In this document: positions 44,304 through 52,821 of the stretch, in pieces
How the letters are laid out: the number at the start of each line of letters is the position of its first letter
Position numbering within the stretch: the first letter of the stretch is position 1
Source: Clostridium collagenovorans DSM 3089
Lineage (GTDB): Bacteria > Bacillota > Clostridia > Clostridiales > Clostridiaceae
Direction: 5' to 3'
NCBI RefSeq assembly: GCF_900130005.1
Contig: NZ_FQXP01000003.1
Location: forward strand, 907,459-971,458
DNA length: 64,000 nt
Translations under genes and position numbers: made by a program
The notes under the pieces: model-generated
Databases searched by the model: none
What the model saw: the letters and a program-made list of their open reading frames with translations, nothing else
What the model was told of the DNA's origin: nothing

Positions 44304-45134
44304 ATGACTATAAAATTAATTTGTATTGATATGGATGGCACTCTTTTAGTAGATACTCAAAAGGTATCCGAAGAAAATAAAAAAGCTATAAAAGAAGCTA
44401 TTAACAAAGGTGTTCATGTTGCTATTACTACTGGTAGGCTTTATGGCTGTGCCAAATTATATTCTGATTCAATAGGATTAAAAACTCCTATTATAGCCTC
44501 TAATGGAGCTTTTATAGGTGATGTAAATGGAGATACAATATTTGAAAATCCATTATCTCAAGATAATATAAGAGACTTTTTAAGAATAACATCAAAATAT
44601 GATTTATTTTCATATTTAACCACTAATTCAAATATTTTATCTTTTAAAGAAGTTCCTGAGGATCATATGTATAAGGTACTAAATAAAAGCTTGAAAAAAG
44701 ATGATCAAATAATTTTTCATACTCTAGATAATATAAATTCTGTATATGATTTTCATGATGAAAATATATTAAAAGGAGTTTGTGTTGAAAAAAGTGATTT
44801 TTGTAAATTAAATAAGGCAAAAGAAGAATTAAAAAGTTGTAGTTCTGACCTAGAAATTGTTTCTTCTTGGAATAATAACTTTGAGGTAATGAAAAAAGGA
44901 AGTTCCAAAGGAGAGGCAGTAAAACAACTAAGTAAATTCTTAAATATAAATAAAGAAGAGGTTATGTGCATAGGTGATAGTGAAAATGATTTATCTATGA
45001 TTCAATATGCAGGTATAGGTGTAGCTATGGGAAATGCTTCAGATGAAGTTAAATCTAAAGCACAATATGTTACTGATACAAATGTTAATTCTGGTGTTGC
45101 TAAAGCAATACAAAAATTTGTTTTAAATAATTAA
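44304..45134 (+). CDS. Cof-type HAD phosphatase
   Basis: Haloacid-dehalogenase phosphatase of 276 residues, Cof/YidA branch (IIB cap). Motif I is ICIDMDGTLL (residues 6-15) with both catalytic aspartates, motif II is AITTGRLYG near 47, the motif III lysine is in KKGSSKGEAV near 200, and motif IV is CIGDSENDLSMI near 224. Such enzymes dephosphorylate sugar phosphates, nucleotides or flavin precursors; the physiological substrate is not visible. The stop is 17 bp before a flavoprotein gene, so an operon is likely. Confidence 0.9.
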   Translation: MTIKLICIDMDGTLLVDTQKVSEENKKAIKEAINKGVHVAITTGRLYGCAKLYSDSIGLKTPIIASNGAFIGDVNGDTIFENPLSQDNIRDFLRITSKYDLFSYLTTNSNILSFKEVPEDHMYKVLNKSLKKDDQIIFHTLDNINSVYDFHDENILKGVCVEKSDFCKLNKAKEELKSCSSDLEIVSSWNNNFEVMKKGSSKGEAVKQLSKFLNINKEEVMCIGDSENDLSMIQYAGIGVAMGNASDEVKSKAQYVTDTNVNSGVAKAIQKFVLNN

Positions 45135-45151
45135 TAGTGGAGGTATTTTAT

Positions 45152-46582
45152 ATGAGAGATGTAGTTATTATTGGTGCTGGCGTAATAGGTTGCTCTATAG
45201 CTAGAGAACTATCTAAATATAATTTAAATATATGCTTAATTGAAAAGGATAATGATGTGGCTACTGGTATTTCTAAAGCTAATAGTGGAATTATTCATGC
45301 AGGCTTTAATGAAAAAAATGGCACTTTAAAAGCTAAATTTAATGTTGAAGGCAATAGACTTTATGATTCTTTATCAAAGGAACTAGATTTTACCTTCAAA
45401 AGAAATGGTGCTTTTGTCTTAGCCTTCAATGAAGAGGATTTAGAAACTTTACATAATTTAAAATCTAACGGTGAATCCTTAGGTATTGAAGGCTTAGAAA
45501 TTCTTTCAAAAGAAGAGGTTTTAAAAATAGAAAAAAATATAAATCCTAAGGTTTTAGCTGCATTACATGCTAAAAGTTCTGGTATAGTAAACCCTTATGA
45601 AGTAACTATTGCCTTAGCTGAAAATGCTGCTCTTAATGGAGTAGACTTCATATTTGACGCTGAAGTTACATCTATTGAAAAGTGCATAGATTCCTATAAG
45701 TTAAAATTGAAAAATAATGATTGCTTAGAAAGTAAAGTTGTAATTAATGCTGCTGGACTTAATAGTGATTACATAAATAATCTTATTAATAATGAAAAAT
45801 ACGATTTAATACCTGTAAAAGGTGAATATTGTTTATTAGATAAAATTGCAGGCAATATGCTTAACAAAACGGTTTTTCAAGTTCCTAATAAAATAAGTAA
45901 AGGTGTTTTAGTTACCCCTACTGTTGACGGTAACCTTTTAGTTGGTCCAACTGCTAACAGTATAAAAGATAAATATAGCTTAGAAAATACTAAGGATAAC
46001 TTAGAGCTATTATTACAAAAGGCTAGTAATAGCATTGTGAACATTCCTACTAATAGAATATTAACAACCTTTTCTGGACTAAGACCTCATTTAGAAAGAA
46101 AAGATTTTATTGTAGAAGAACTTAAAGACAATAAAGGATTTATTAATTTACTTGCAATTGAATCTCCTGGATTAGCATCTGCTCCTGCAATTGCTCTTTA
46201 TGTAAAAGACCTTGTTTCTAAAACTTTACCTTTAAAAAGTAAAGAAGATTTTAACCCTTATAGAAAGAGATTATTAAGATTTACCGAGTTATCTCTTGAT
46301 GAAAAAAACAAATTAATATCTAAAAATCCAGCTTACGGAAAGATAGTTTGTAAATGCGAACTTATTTCAGAAGGTGAAATAGTAGATTCTATAAACAGAC
46401 CTTTAGGCGCAAAAACTGTTGATGCTGTTAAAAGAAGAACTAGAGCTACTATGGGTGGATGCCAAGGTGTTGGATGCTTATTACCTATAAGTAAAATAAT
46501 TAGTAGAGAATTAGGTATAGATATTTCTGAAGTTAATAAAAATGCTGATTCTTCTCCAGTTGTTGGTTTTAAGGAGGTTTAA
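45152..46582 (+). CDS. GlpA-like FAD dehydrogenase with BFD-type [2Fe-2S] domain
   Basis: Flavoprotein of 476 residues. The FAD loop is VVIIGAGVIGCSIARELSKY at residue 4, followed by a DAO-fold catalytic part (SGIIHAGFN near 47; TFSGLRPHLERKDF near 310) and a C-terminal BFD-type [2Fe-2S] domain with VCKCELISEGEI and GGCQGVGCL. This is the layout of anaerobic glycerol-3-phosphate dehydrogenase GlpA and of clostridial relatives. The start at 45152 follows GGAGG by eight bases. The next gene encodes the usual partner flavoprotein. Substrate (glycerol-3-phosphate or another hydroxyacid) is not proven. Confidence 0.87.
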   Translation: MRDVVIIGAGVIGCSIARELSKYNLNICLIEKDNDVATGISKANSGIIHAGFNEKNGTLKAKFNVEGNRLYDSLSKELDFTFKRNGAFVLAFNEEDLETLHNLKSNGESLGIEGLEILSKEEVLKIEKNINPKVLAALHAKSSGIVNPYEVTIALAENAALNGVDFIFDAEVTSIEKCIDSYKLKLKNNDCLESKVVINAAGLNSDYINNLINNEKYDLIPVKGEYCLLDKIAGNMLNKTVFQVPNKISKGVLVTPTVDGNLLVGPTANSIKDKYSLENTKDNLELLLQKASNSIVNIPTNRILTTFSGLRPHLERKDFIVEELKDNKGFINLLAIESPGLASAPAIALYVKDLVSKTLPLKSKEDFNPYRKRLLRFTELSLDEKNKLISKNPAYGKIVCKCELISEGEIVDSINRPLGAKTVDAVKRRTRATMGGCQGVGCLLPISKIISRELGIDISEVNKNADSSPVVGFKEV

Positions 46583-46588
46583 TTCAAT

Positions 46589-47482
46589 ATGATATACGAT
46601 TTAATAATAGTTGGTGGCGGTGCTGCTGGAATGCTATGTGCTATTAACAGTAAAAAATCAAACTTTGAAAAGGTTCTTTTAATAGAAAAGGATGTAGTCT
46701 TAGGTGGAGCTTTAAACTTAATTAACTATAATATTAGTGAAAAAGAAAATTTAAGTGGAAAGGAATACAAAGATAAACTTTTAAATGAATATGATGAATT
46801 AAATATATCTACTTACTTAAATACCTTAGTTTTAAACATTAATGATTGTAACAATATAGTTTGCGTTAGTCCTGAAAGAGGAGTTGAGGAACTTAAAGCT
46901 AAAAATATAATTCTAGCTAATGGTGCCAAGGAAAAAAACCGAAACTTTCTTTCTATGGTGGGCGATAGATGTGCTGGAGTTATTACCTTAAGAAATGCGA
47001 AAAAAATCTTAGCTATGGATAATATGATTCCTGGAAAAGAAATTGTCTTATATGGTGATAAAAATTTAAAACTCATAAAAGATGACTTAAAGAAAAAGAA
47101 TTTAAATATAAAAGCCATTATAGGTACTGGTCTTAGTAAAGAAAGCAAAAATATATGCTCTAATATCTATGAAGGTTTTGAAATTACAAACATCTTAGGT
47201 AAAGATAGAGTTAATTCTGTAATTTTAACTAAAGACAATGAAGCTCTAAAAATAGACTGTGATACTGTTATTTTAGCTCAAGATTTGCTAAGTGATGGTT
47301 TAGTATCTTTTAGAAGCAACATAAGTTTAAACCCTGCTACAACAGGACCTAAAGTCAATGATAATCTAGAAACCTCTAGAAAAAATATCTTTGCTTGTGG
47401 TGATGGAATTTACATTCATAATACCATTGAAGAAATTGAAGATGAAGTGTATAAATTGATAACTCACTTAAGCGGTTTATAG
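46589..47482 (+). CDS. GlpB/HcnB-like FAD oxidoreductase, partner of the preceding gene
   Basis: Flavoprotein of 297 residues. It begins with a second dinucleotide loop, LIIVGGGAAGMLCAINSKKS, and ends with NIFACGDGIYIHNTIEEIED, the FAD-contact motif of the pyridine-nucleotide-disulfide oxidoreductase fold; no redox-active CxxC is present. It is shorter than stand-alone members (about 400) and lacks a full NADH domain, fitting a partner subunit. AAGGAGG overlaps the end of the preceding gene. In many clostridia a third gene for a small DUF1667 Fe-S protein follows; it is missing here. Confidence 0.85.
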   Translation: MIYDLIIVGGGAAGMLCAINSKKSNFEKVLLIEKDVVLGGALNLINYNISEKENLSGKEYKDKLLNEYDELNISTYLNTLVLNINDCNNIVCVSPERGVEELKAKNIILANGAKEKNRNFLSMVGDRCAGVITLRNAKKILAMDNMIPGKEIVLYGDKNLKLIKDDLKKKNLNIKAIIGTGLSKESKNICSNIYEGFEITNILGKDRVNSVILTKDNEALKIDCDTVILAQDLLSDGLVSFRSNISLNPATTGPKVNDNLETSRKNIFACGDGIYIHNTIEEIEDEVYKLITHLSGL

Positions 47483-47509
47483 ATTATATTATAAGACTAT
47501 GTTTAATAG

Positions 47510-47545
47510 AAAAACCATATCTAATTAACAGATATGGTTTTTTTA
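47510..47545. terminator. Bidirectional terminator
   Basis: 12-bp stem aaaaccatatct/agatatggtttt (47511-47522, 47530-47541), T-run on the plus strand and A-run in front, between convergent genes. Confidence 0.88.
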
Positions 47546-47737
47546 TTACTCTTCATATAATTTCTCATCTAAAATCTTATTTAGTTTATTTTGAGCCATC
47601 CATAGCTTCTTTTGCTTTCTATTATAAGCTACTAAGCTAGATTTATTGTTCATATTTGCTTCCATTTGCTTCATATATTCTTTATCAGCAATTTTAAATG
47701 CATCTTTAATTACTAAAAGTTCTTCCTTAGTAAACAT
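47546..47737 (-). CDS. Small protein of unknown function, 63 aa
   Basis: Short helical protein, MFTKEELLVIKDAFKIADKE, lysine- and glutamate-rich, with no membrane segment. GGAGGAG lies seven bases before the ATG and a terminator follows the stop, so it looks like a genuine gene. I recognise no family or neighbour that would indicate its role. Confidence 0.65.
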   Translation of the reverse strand: MFTKEELLVIKDAFKIADKEYMKQMEANMNNKSSLVAYNRKQKKLWMAQNKLNKILDEKLYEE

Positions 47738-47835
47738 AAAATCTCCTCCATTAACTTTAATACTAAAATATTTCTATTATATTTTAGCATTTATTATGAA
47801 TTAATCCTATGTTTCATTGAAATTTATTTTATTTA

Positions 47836-48660
47836 TTATTTCTTTTTAGCTTTAGCAAGTAAAAATTCTCCATTATCCACCATAGTTGGCTTAGTATAGG
47901 TTTCTAATTCAATTTTAAAAATGGTCTCTAATCCTCTATTGTCAGTATTAAAGTCATTAATTATTTCTGCATTTCCACAACTAATGCATGGACTTCCACC
48001 TAAGAAGACCTCCTTAAATCCATTACATTTAAGCAAATACTCAAGTTCCTTTCCTTCAAAGAAATGTCTTGGTGGTTGAGAAACCATTTCATGCTCTCTT
48101 AAATCACCTGTCTTAATAACCTCTTCTATATTCCAATACTCTGGTCTTTCAAAGAAATCGTAATTTCTTGAGCCTAAAACCATCTTAATTATACCCCATC
48201 TGTTGTTTACACTAAGTGCCAATAAACCTTTCTTATTTAAAACTCTGTTAAATTCAAGAATTGCTTTCTCTCTATTTTCCATTACATAAGATAATGGAGC
48301 ACCATAACATATAATCATATCAAATTCTTCATCTTTAAACTGTGATAAGTCTCTTATATCACCTTGAATAAAACCTTCTATGTTTTCTTCAATTTCCGCC
48401 TCTTGAATCTTCTCTTTAGCAATTCTGAGTTGTTCACTAGAAATATCAAATAAAGTTACTTTACACCCTCTTTTAGCAAGTTCTATACTATATCTTCCTG
48501 CCCCACAACCTGCATCTAAAATCCTCATTCCCTCTTTTAAGTGCTTTTCTATAAAGTCCATGTGCAATAAATAATTTATTCTACTATATGAACTTTCCTC
48601 TAACCTGTACCACTCCTTGATTCCATATTTATCATAAAACTCCATTACCTTATTACCCAT
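47836..48660 (-). CDS. Class I SAM-dependent methyltransferase
   Basis: Methyltransferase of 274 residues. Motif I is ILDAGCGAGRYSIELAKRG near residue 47, the acidic residue of motif II is in VTLFDISSEQL, motif IV is FDMIICYGAPLSYV near 114, and HFFEGKELEYLLKCNGFKEV follows in the substrate half. GGGGGAAGG precedes the ATG. It resembles small-molecule methyltransferases of the UbiE-like fold; the substrate is not recognised. Confidence 0.85.
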   Translation of the reverse strand: MGNKVMEFYDKYGIKEWYRLEESSYSRINYLLHMDFIEKHLKEGMRILDAGCGAGRYSIELAKRGCKVTLFDISSEQLRIAKEKIQEAEIEENIEGFIQGDIRDLSQFKDEEFDMIICYGAPLSYVMENREKAILEFNRVLNKKGLLALSVNNRWGIIKMVLGSRNYDFFERPEYWNIEEVIKTGDLREHEMVSQPPRHFFEGKELEYLLKCNGFKEVFLGGSPCISCGNAEIINDFNTDNRGLETIFKIELETYTKPTMVDNGEFLLAKAKKK

Positions 48661-48705
48661 AAACCTTCCCCCTTAATGTAAACAATTTCGCCTACATATA
48701 AATAT

Positions 48706-48745
48706 AGATTACAAAGAACCTTTCTTTTAAAGTTCCTTGTAATCT
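48706..48745. terminator. Hairpin between nitroreductase and methyltransferase genes
   Basis: Stem agattacaaagaac/gttccttgtaatct (48706-48719, 48732-48745) with one mismatch. It lacks a long T-run, so its efficiency as a terminator is uncertain. Confidence 0.5.
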
Positions 48746-48906
48746 CTTTAAATAATTTTATTGTTTTTATTAGTAAATTAAATTTAAAAGCTAAGATTAG
48801 AATTTAACTCTATCTGAACTTAAAATTACTTATATGATTTACTATTATCTAAAAAACCTTCATTTTAATAAATGTAATAACCTTATATTAACTTTTTAAA
48901 TATACT

Positions 48907-49425
48907 TTATATATATTTATTATAGTGAACTCTTGCTTCCTTAATACATGGATCTTCGTATGCTTCCTTCACTTCATTTTTATATCCTATACTTAATACA
49001 CTTAGTACTCCGTAGTTACTTGGTATATTTAAAAGCTCTCTTATTTCTGCTTCTGAATCCCCAGTCTCACTTTGTCTTCCTCTCATTTGTATCCAGCAAG
49101 ATCCTAACCCTAAATCCTCTGCTTCCATTTGAAGAATTATAGAAGTTATTGCTGCGTCCTCAATCCAAGCATCACTTTTTTCTTTATCTCCAATTACTAC
49201 CATTGCTAAAGGTGCTGTTAATAGTCCCATTGTGCCCATTTTTTTGCATTGTTCTAATTTTAATATTGTTTCCTTGTCTTCTACAACAATAATTTCAACT
49301 TCTTTTTTATTCATTGATGTCGGTGATATTAAAGCTGACTTAATTAATTTTTCTACCTTTTCTTGTTCTACTTTATCCTCTTTATAAGCTCTTACACTTC
49401 TTCTTGTTTTTAATAATTCTAGCAT
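48907..49425 (-). CDS. Nitroreductase-family FMN protein
   Basis: Flavoprotein of 172 residues. The N-terminal LLKTRRSVRAYKEDKVEQEK is the FMN-phosphate motif, ALISPTSMNKKEVEIIVV replaces the usual SxxNxQP loop, and AAITSIILQMEAEDLGLGSC is the dimer helix; it ends near LSIGY. It is a separate branch from the nitroreductase at 21941. The start at 49425 follows GGAGG by six bases; a longer frame would begin at 49461. Substrate unknown. Confidence 0.86.
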   Translation of the reverse strand: MLELLKTRRSVRAYKEDKVEQEKVEKLIKSALISPTSMNKKEVEIIVVEDKETILKLEQCKKMGTMGLLTAPLAMVVIGDKEKSDAWIEDAAITSIILQMEAEDLGLGSCWIQMRGRQSETGDSEAEIRELLNIPSNYGVLSVLSIGYKNEVKEAYEDPCIKEARVHYNKYI

Positions 49426-49661
49426 TAAATTTTCCTCCTTATATCCCTTGAATAAAATCAATTTGTCTCAATTTTATAAAATAATTTATATAAAATTTTC
49501 TGTTATTATACCATTTAATCACTTGTATTCCAATATATTTTACATTCTTTTATATTAATTTGTAAAATTATCTCTTTTATATTATTTTCTTAAAATATCC
49601 TGTAAAACTTTATGAGTTATTATTAAAAATCAACTTAAATACTACAGCCTTTTTAATATAA

Positions 49662-49982
49662 TTATTCTTCCCACAATACCTTAACAGCTTCTGTTATTTT
49701 ATCCCATGCGGTTTTAAAAGATTCCATTTCCTCTATACCACTCTCTGTCAAAGTGTAATACTTTCTAGAAGGTCCTATTTTAGATTCCTTTTTCACTCCT
49801 AGTATAAGTCCCTTCTTTTCTAATCTTAAAAGAAGAGGATATAATGAGCCCTCTGCAAAATCTGTAAATCCCAATAGCTGTAGCTTTGTATAAATTTCAT
49901 ATCCGTAAGTTTCTTCTCTAGATATTATCTTTAAAATAACTCCATCCATGAGTCCCTTTAATAGTTGAGAACTATCTGACAT
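49662..49982 (-). CDS. PadR-family regulator
   Basis: Winged-helix regulator of 106 residues: LKGLMDGVILKIISREETYG, then YEIYTKLQLLGFTDFAEGSLYPLLLRLEKKGLI and the wing SKIGPSRKYYTLTESG, the classical PadR-like pattern with a short C-terminal dimer helix. The ATG at 49982 overlaps the end of the upstream membrane-protein gene by 11 bases. Both belong to one operon whose promoter contains an inverted repeat that is a likely PadR operator. Confidence 0.9.
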   Translation of the reverse strand: MSDSSQLLKGLMDGVILKIISREETYGYEIYTKLQLLGFTDFAEGSLYPLLLRLEKKGLILGVKKESKIGPSRKYYTLTESGIEEMESFKTAWDKITEAVKVLWEE

Positions 49983-50616
49983 AACTATCACTCTTTTCCT
50001 TTAGTTTATATGAAAATACTAATGCAATATATCCTACTATTTCTATTATTAAAAAAACTATTACTACAAAGTAACTTATATTAATACCTTTAGTTATTCC
50101 ATAAATTTCCTCATGAAAGAAATTCATTATATACATTGGCATAAGTAAAATCATCATTTGAAGAAATTGTCCTAAATTAACAGACTTCCTATAAAGAAAT
50201 TTATGACTTAAATAATATGCAACTGCTCCCATTACAAATCCTATAATACCACTAAATATCGTAGCTGCTGAAATAGGCTCAGTATTTCCTAGTATCCATG
50301 AATTCATAATGTAAAAAAAGCTAGCCAACATTGCTCCTAAAAAAGCTTGTTGAAAAAAGTAATTTAAAAATCTTCTTGTTCCCAAAGTAGAGTAATAAGA
50401 CTCTAAAATATCCCTTATAAAACTATCTACACTTACTCCAATAGCTTCCTTTAAGCTATTTCCCATATTTTGATTCCTATAAAATAAATCAAGCAAATCA
50501 GCATCAACCTCTTTTCTAAAAGATCTTGGCACCATGAATTGTAACCTATAATCTATTTTTTCAAAGGCATCATAATATTCTCCCTTAAGACAATACTTAT
50601 CTATTTTTTTCATCAA
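49972..50616 (-). CDS. Membrane protein cotranscribed with PadR
   Basis: Protein of 214 residues. About 85 cytosolic residues (LQFMVPRSFRKEVDADLLDL) precede four or five membrane helices (about 90-205), a layout like other PadR-linked HAAS/DUF1700-type membrane proteins. There is no catalytic motif. Its stop lies inside the padR gene. PadR partners of this kind often sense or counteract envelope stress; this is inference from the family. Confidence 0.75.
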   Translation of the reverse strand: MMKKIDKYCLKGEYYDAFEKIDYRLQFMVPRSFRKEVDADLLDLFYRNQNMGNSLKEAIGVSVDSFIRDILESYYSTLGTRRFLNYFFQQAFLGAMLASFFYIMNSWILGNTEPISAATIFSGIIGFVMGAVAYYLSHKFLYRKSVNLGQFLQMMILLMPMYIMNFFHEEIYGITKGINISYFVVIVFLIIEIVGYIALVFSYKLKEKSDSYVR

Positions 50617-50635
50617 TAATCACCCCTTATGGCAC

Positions 50636-50691
50636 TACCTTGTTATGCATGATTGTGATTACATTGTATAGCAAGGTAGCTTCAATGTCAA
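50636..50691 (-). promoter_or_regulatory. PadR-operon promoter with interwoven operator
   Basis: Minus strand TTGACA (50691-50686), 17-bp spacer, TACAAT (50668-50663). Arms ctaccttgttatgca (50636-50650) and tgtatagcaaggtag (50665-50679) form a hyphenated 15-bp inverted repeat with two mismatches; one arm lies between -35 and -10, the other downstream of the start. Confidence 0.8.
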
Positions 50692-50959
50692 TTATTTCTT
50701 TATTCATTTTATAGTGAATATTTATTCACGTACTATGATTTCAAATTTTATATTCTTGATTATTCATTTCTAAATCTCAGTAATATATATACCTTTTTCT
50801 TTTATAGAACCTAAGTTTTTCTACTTTTTTTATTTTAATCTAAATTTTTCAGCAATAAACCTTGTATCTTAAATTTAAATTCTTAATTATTCCAAGTAAG
50901 CATATTTATGAAATTAAGCATATTTATAAATTTATTTTGCATATTTATTTAATTTTCTA

Positions 50960-50987
50960 TTGACATCATGAAAAAACATAATATAAT
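50960..50987 (+). promoter_or_regulatory. Promoter of the T-box/amino-acid transporter operon
   Basis: TTGACA (50960-50965), 16-bp spacer, TATAAT (50982-50987), just upstream of the T-box leader. Confidence 0.75.
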
Positions 50988-51007
50988 AATATTTAACAAT
51001 ATGAAAA

Positions 51008-51250
51008 ACCCAGTGATTAAGAGAGTAGTTATAATGATATGTTTCAGCGAGCTAATGGTTGGTGGAAGTTTAGCATCATACTTATAATGAACCGCACTTA
51101 TGAGGGGACTACCTGAACTAATAGTAGGGTATTCGGTTAGCTTACCTTACAAGCATGAGAGGGTATAAATATTAATTTTATACCAATTAGAGTGGTACCA
51201 CGGAAATTTTTCGTCTCTTAGTTTTATACTAAGAGGCGTTTTTTATTTTG
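51008..51250 (+). promoter_or_regulatory. T-box leader, specifier consistent with arginine
   Basis: The hallmark T-box AGAGTGGTACCACGG is at 51189-51203, followed by the terminator stem (51212-51238) and six T. Stem I starts near 51010 with the GA-rich AAGAGAGTA turn. The helix ttataa/ttataa (51031-51036 with 51082-51087, plus a G-U) places the specifier loop at GAAC-CGC-A (51089-51096), so the codon reads CGC, arginine. Uncharged tRNA would permit read-through into the transporter operon. The codon is read by analogy with glyQS and could be off by one base (CCG, Pro). Confidence 0.9.
51212..51245 (+). terminator. T-box terminator
   Basis: Stem cgtctcttagt/actaagaggcg (51212-51222, 51228-51238), followed by a run of T; competes with the antiterminator formed by the T-box sequence. 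Confidence 0.9.
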
Positions 51251-51266
51251 AATTAGGAGGATATTT

Positions 51267-51353
51267 ATGATGACACTACTTCGGAGATTTAAGTTTTTAA
51301 CCTTAGAGAAATTTCTACACTATTTTTTTAGTTGTAATAAAAATTATTTTTAG
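51267..51353 (+). CDS. Short leader ORF, 28 aa
   Basis: An ATG with AGGAGG seven bases upstream opens a 28-codon frame, MMTLLRRFKFLTLEKFLHYF and eight more residues. Its stop TAG forms part of the ribosome site (TAGGAGG) of the permease gene, so translation of the two is likely coupled. Residues 6-7 are Arg-Arg coded CGG AGA, notable beneath an arginine-type T-box. It may be a small regulatory peptide; no family is recognised. Confidence 0.5.
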   Translation: MMTLLRRFKFLTLEKFLHYFFSCNKNYF

Positions 51354-51365
51354 GAGGAATATTAT

Positions 51366-52091
51366 ATGTTTATTTTAGCTACAAGCATAAACATGGACTT
51401 TAGTAGCATGACAAAGTACATGCCTATGTTTATGGAAGGTATCTTAATGACTCTAGCTTTATCCTTAGCAACTGTTATATTAGGTACTTTAATAGGATTC
51501 ATAATGTCTTTATTAAAAAGATCTCAATTTAATATTTGGGGAATTAAGCCCTTAAATATTTTAGCAACTATATATACTCAAGTTATAAGAGGTACACCTA
51601 TGCTTTTACAAGTATATTTAATTGTATATGGATTACCTGGTATAGGAGTTCAACTCCCTAAAATTGCAGGTTGGGAGGACTCAAGGGTATTTATAGGCTG
51701 TGTAGCTGCCCTTGCGATTAATTCAGGTGCCTATGTATGTGAAATTTTCAGAAGTGGACTAGCTGCCATTGATAAGGGTCAAAGTGAAGCTGGTAGATCC
51801 TTAGGTTTAAGCAGTAAACAAACTATGAGATATATAATTGTACCTCAAGCTATAAAAGTAATTCTTCCTGCTCTTGGAAATGAGCTTATTATGATGATTA
51901 AAGAATCCTCTATTGTTTCAGTAGTTGGATTATTCGATATTATGTATACCCACAATATTGTTAAAGGTGCTACTCTTAGAACCTTTGAGCCACTAATAAT
52001 TGCTGGTGTTATCTACTTAATTTTAACTACAATTTTAACTACCTCTTTAGGATTATTAGAAAGGAGATTGAATACAGATGTTGCAAAGTAA
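51366..52091 (+). CDS. Polar amino-acid ABC transporter permease (HisM/GlnP family)
   Basis: Membrane subunit of 241 residues with about five helices. The N-terminal MFMEGILMTLALSLATVILG, the TQVIRGTPMLLQVYLIVYG motif near residue 75 and the EAA coupling loop (SGLAAIDKGQSEAGRSLGLS, about 131-150) identify the polar amino-acid importers. Ribosome site AGGAGG lies eight bases ahead. First large gene after the T-box leader and overlaps the ATPase gene by 14 bases. The T-box suggests arginine or another basic amino acid. Confidence 0.9.
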   Translation: MFILATSINMDFSSMTKYMPMFMEGILMTLALSLATVILGTLIGFIMSLLKRSQFNIWGIKPLNILATIYTQVIRGTPMLLQVYLIVYGLPGIGVQLPKIAGWEDSRVFIGCVAALAINSGAYVCEIFRSGLAAIDKGQSEAGRSLGLSSKQTMRYIIVPQAIKVILPALGNELIMMIKESSIVSVVGLFDIMYTHNIVKGATLRTFEPLIIAGVIYLILTTILTTSLGLLERRLNTDVAK

Positions 52092-52812
52092 AAATTTAAA
52101 GAAGTCCTTTGAAAAACAAGAAATATTAAAGGGAATAAATGCTCATATTCACAAAGGTGAAGTTGTTAGCATAATAGGTCCCTCTGGTTCAGGAAAATCT
52201 ACCTTCTTGAGATGTTTAAATCTAATGGAAGAACCTACTTCCGGTGAAGTTTACTTTAAAGGTCAATTAATAAGTACTGTGAAAGATAAAACTTTTGATA
52301 TAAACCACATTAGAGAACATATAGGAATGGTTTTTCAACATTTTAACCTTTTTCCTCATATGACTGTAATTGAAAATATTAAATTAGCTCCAATGAAAGT
52401 AAAAGGTTTAAATAATACAGAGGCTACAGCCTTAGCAAAGGATTTATTACTTAAAGTTGGTTTATGTGATAAGGCTAATTTCTACCCTAACAAATTATCT
52501 GGTGGACAAAAACAACGTGTTGCCATAGCTAGAGCCTTGGCTATGAACCCTGATGTAATGCTTTTTGATGAACCAACTTCAGCTTTAGATCCTGAAATGG
52601 TAAAAGAAGTTCTCTTAGTTATTAAGGATTTAGCTTTAGCAGGTATGACAATTGTCATAGTAACTCATGAAATGGGATTTGCTAAGGAGATTTCTTCAAG
52701 AGTCTTATTTATAGATGAGGGTACAATCCTTGAGGAAGGTACTCCAGAGGAAATATTTAATAACCCTAAAGAAGAGCGTACTAAATCATTTTTAAATAAG
52801 GTTATGTACTAG
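52078..52812 (+). CDS. Amino-acid ABC transporter ATPase (GlnQ/ArtP family)
   Basis: ATPase of 244 residues. Walker A is GPSGSGKST (about 33-41), Q-loop VFQHFNLFPH, signature LSGGQKQR near 141, Walker B VMLFDEPTSALDPE near 162 and H-loop VTHEMGFA. The ATG at 52078 lies in the last codons of the permease gene, with GGAG a few bases before. Energises uptake together with the adjacent permease and the lipoprotein at 54044. Confidence 0.92.
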   Translation: MLQSKNLKKSFEKQEILKGINAHIHKGEVVSIIGPSGSGKSTFLRCLNLMEEPTSGEVYFKGQLISTVKDKTFDINHIREHIGMVFQHFNLFPHMTVIENIKLAPMKVKGLNNTEATALAKDLLLKVGLCDKANFYPNKLSGGQKQRVAIARALAMNPDVMLFDEPTSALDPEMVKEVLLVIKDLALAGMTIVIVTHEMGFAKEISSRVLFIDEGTILEEGTPEEIFNNPKEERTKSFLNKVMY

Positions 52813-52821
52813 GAGGTATTT

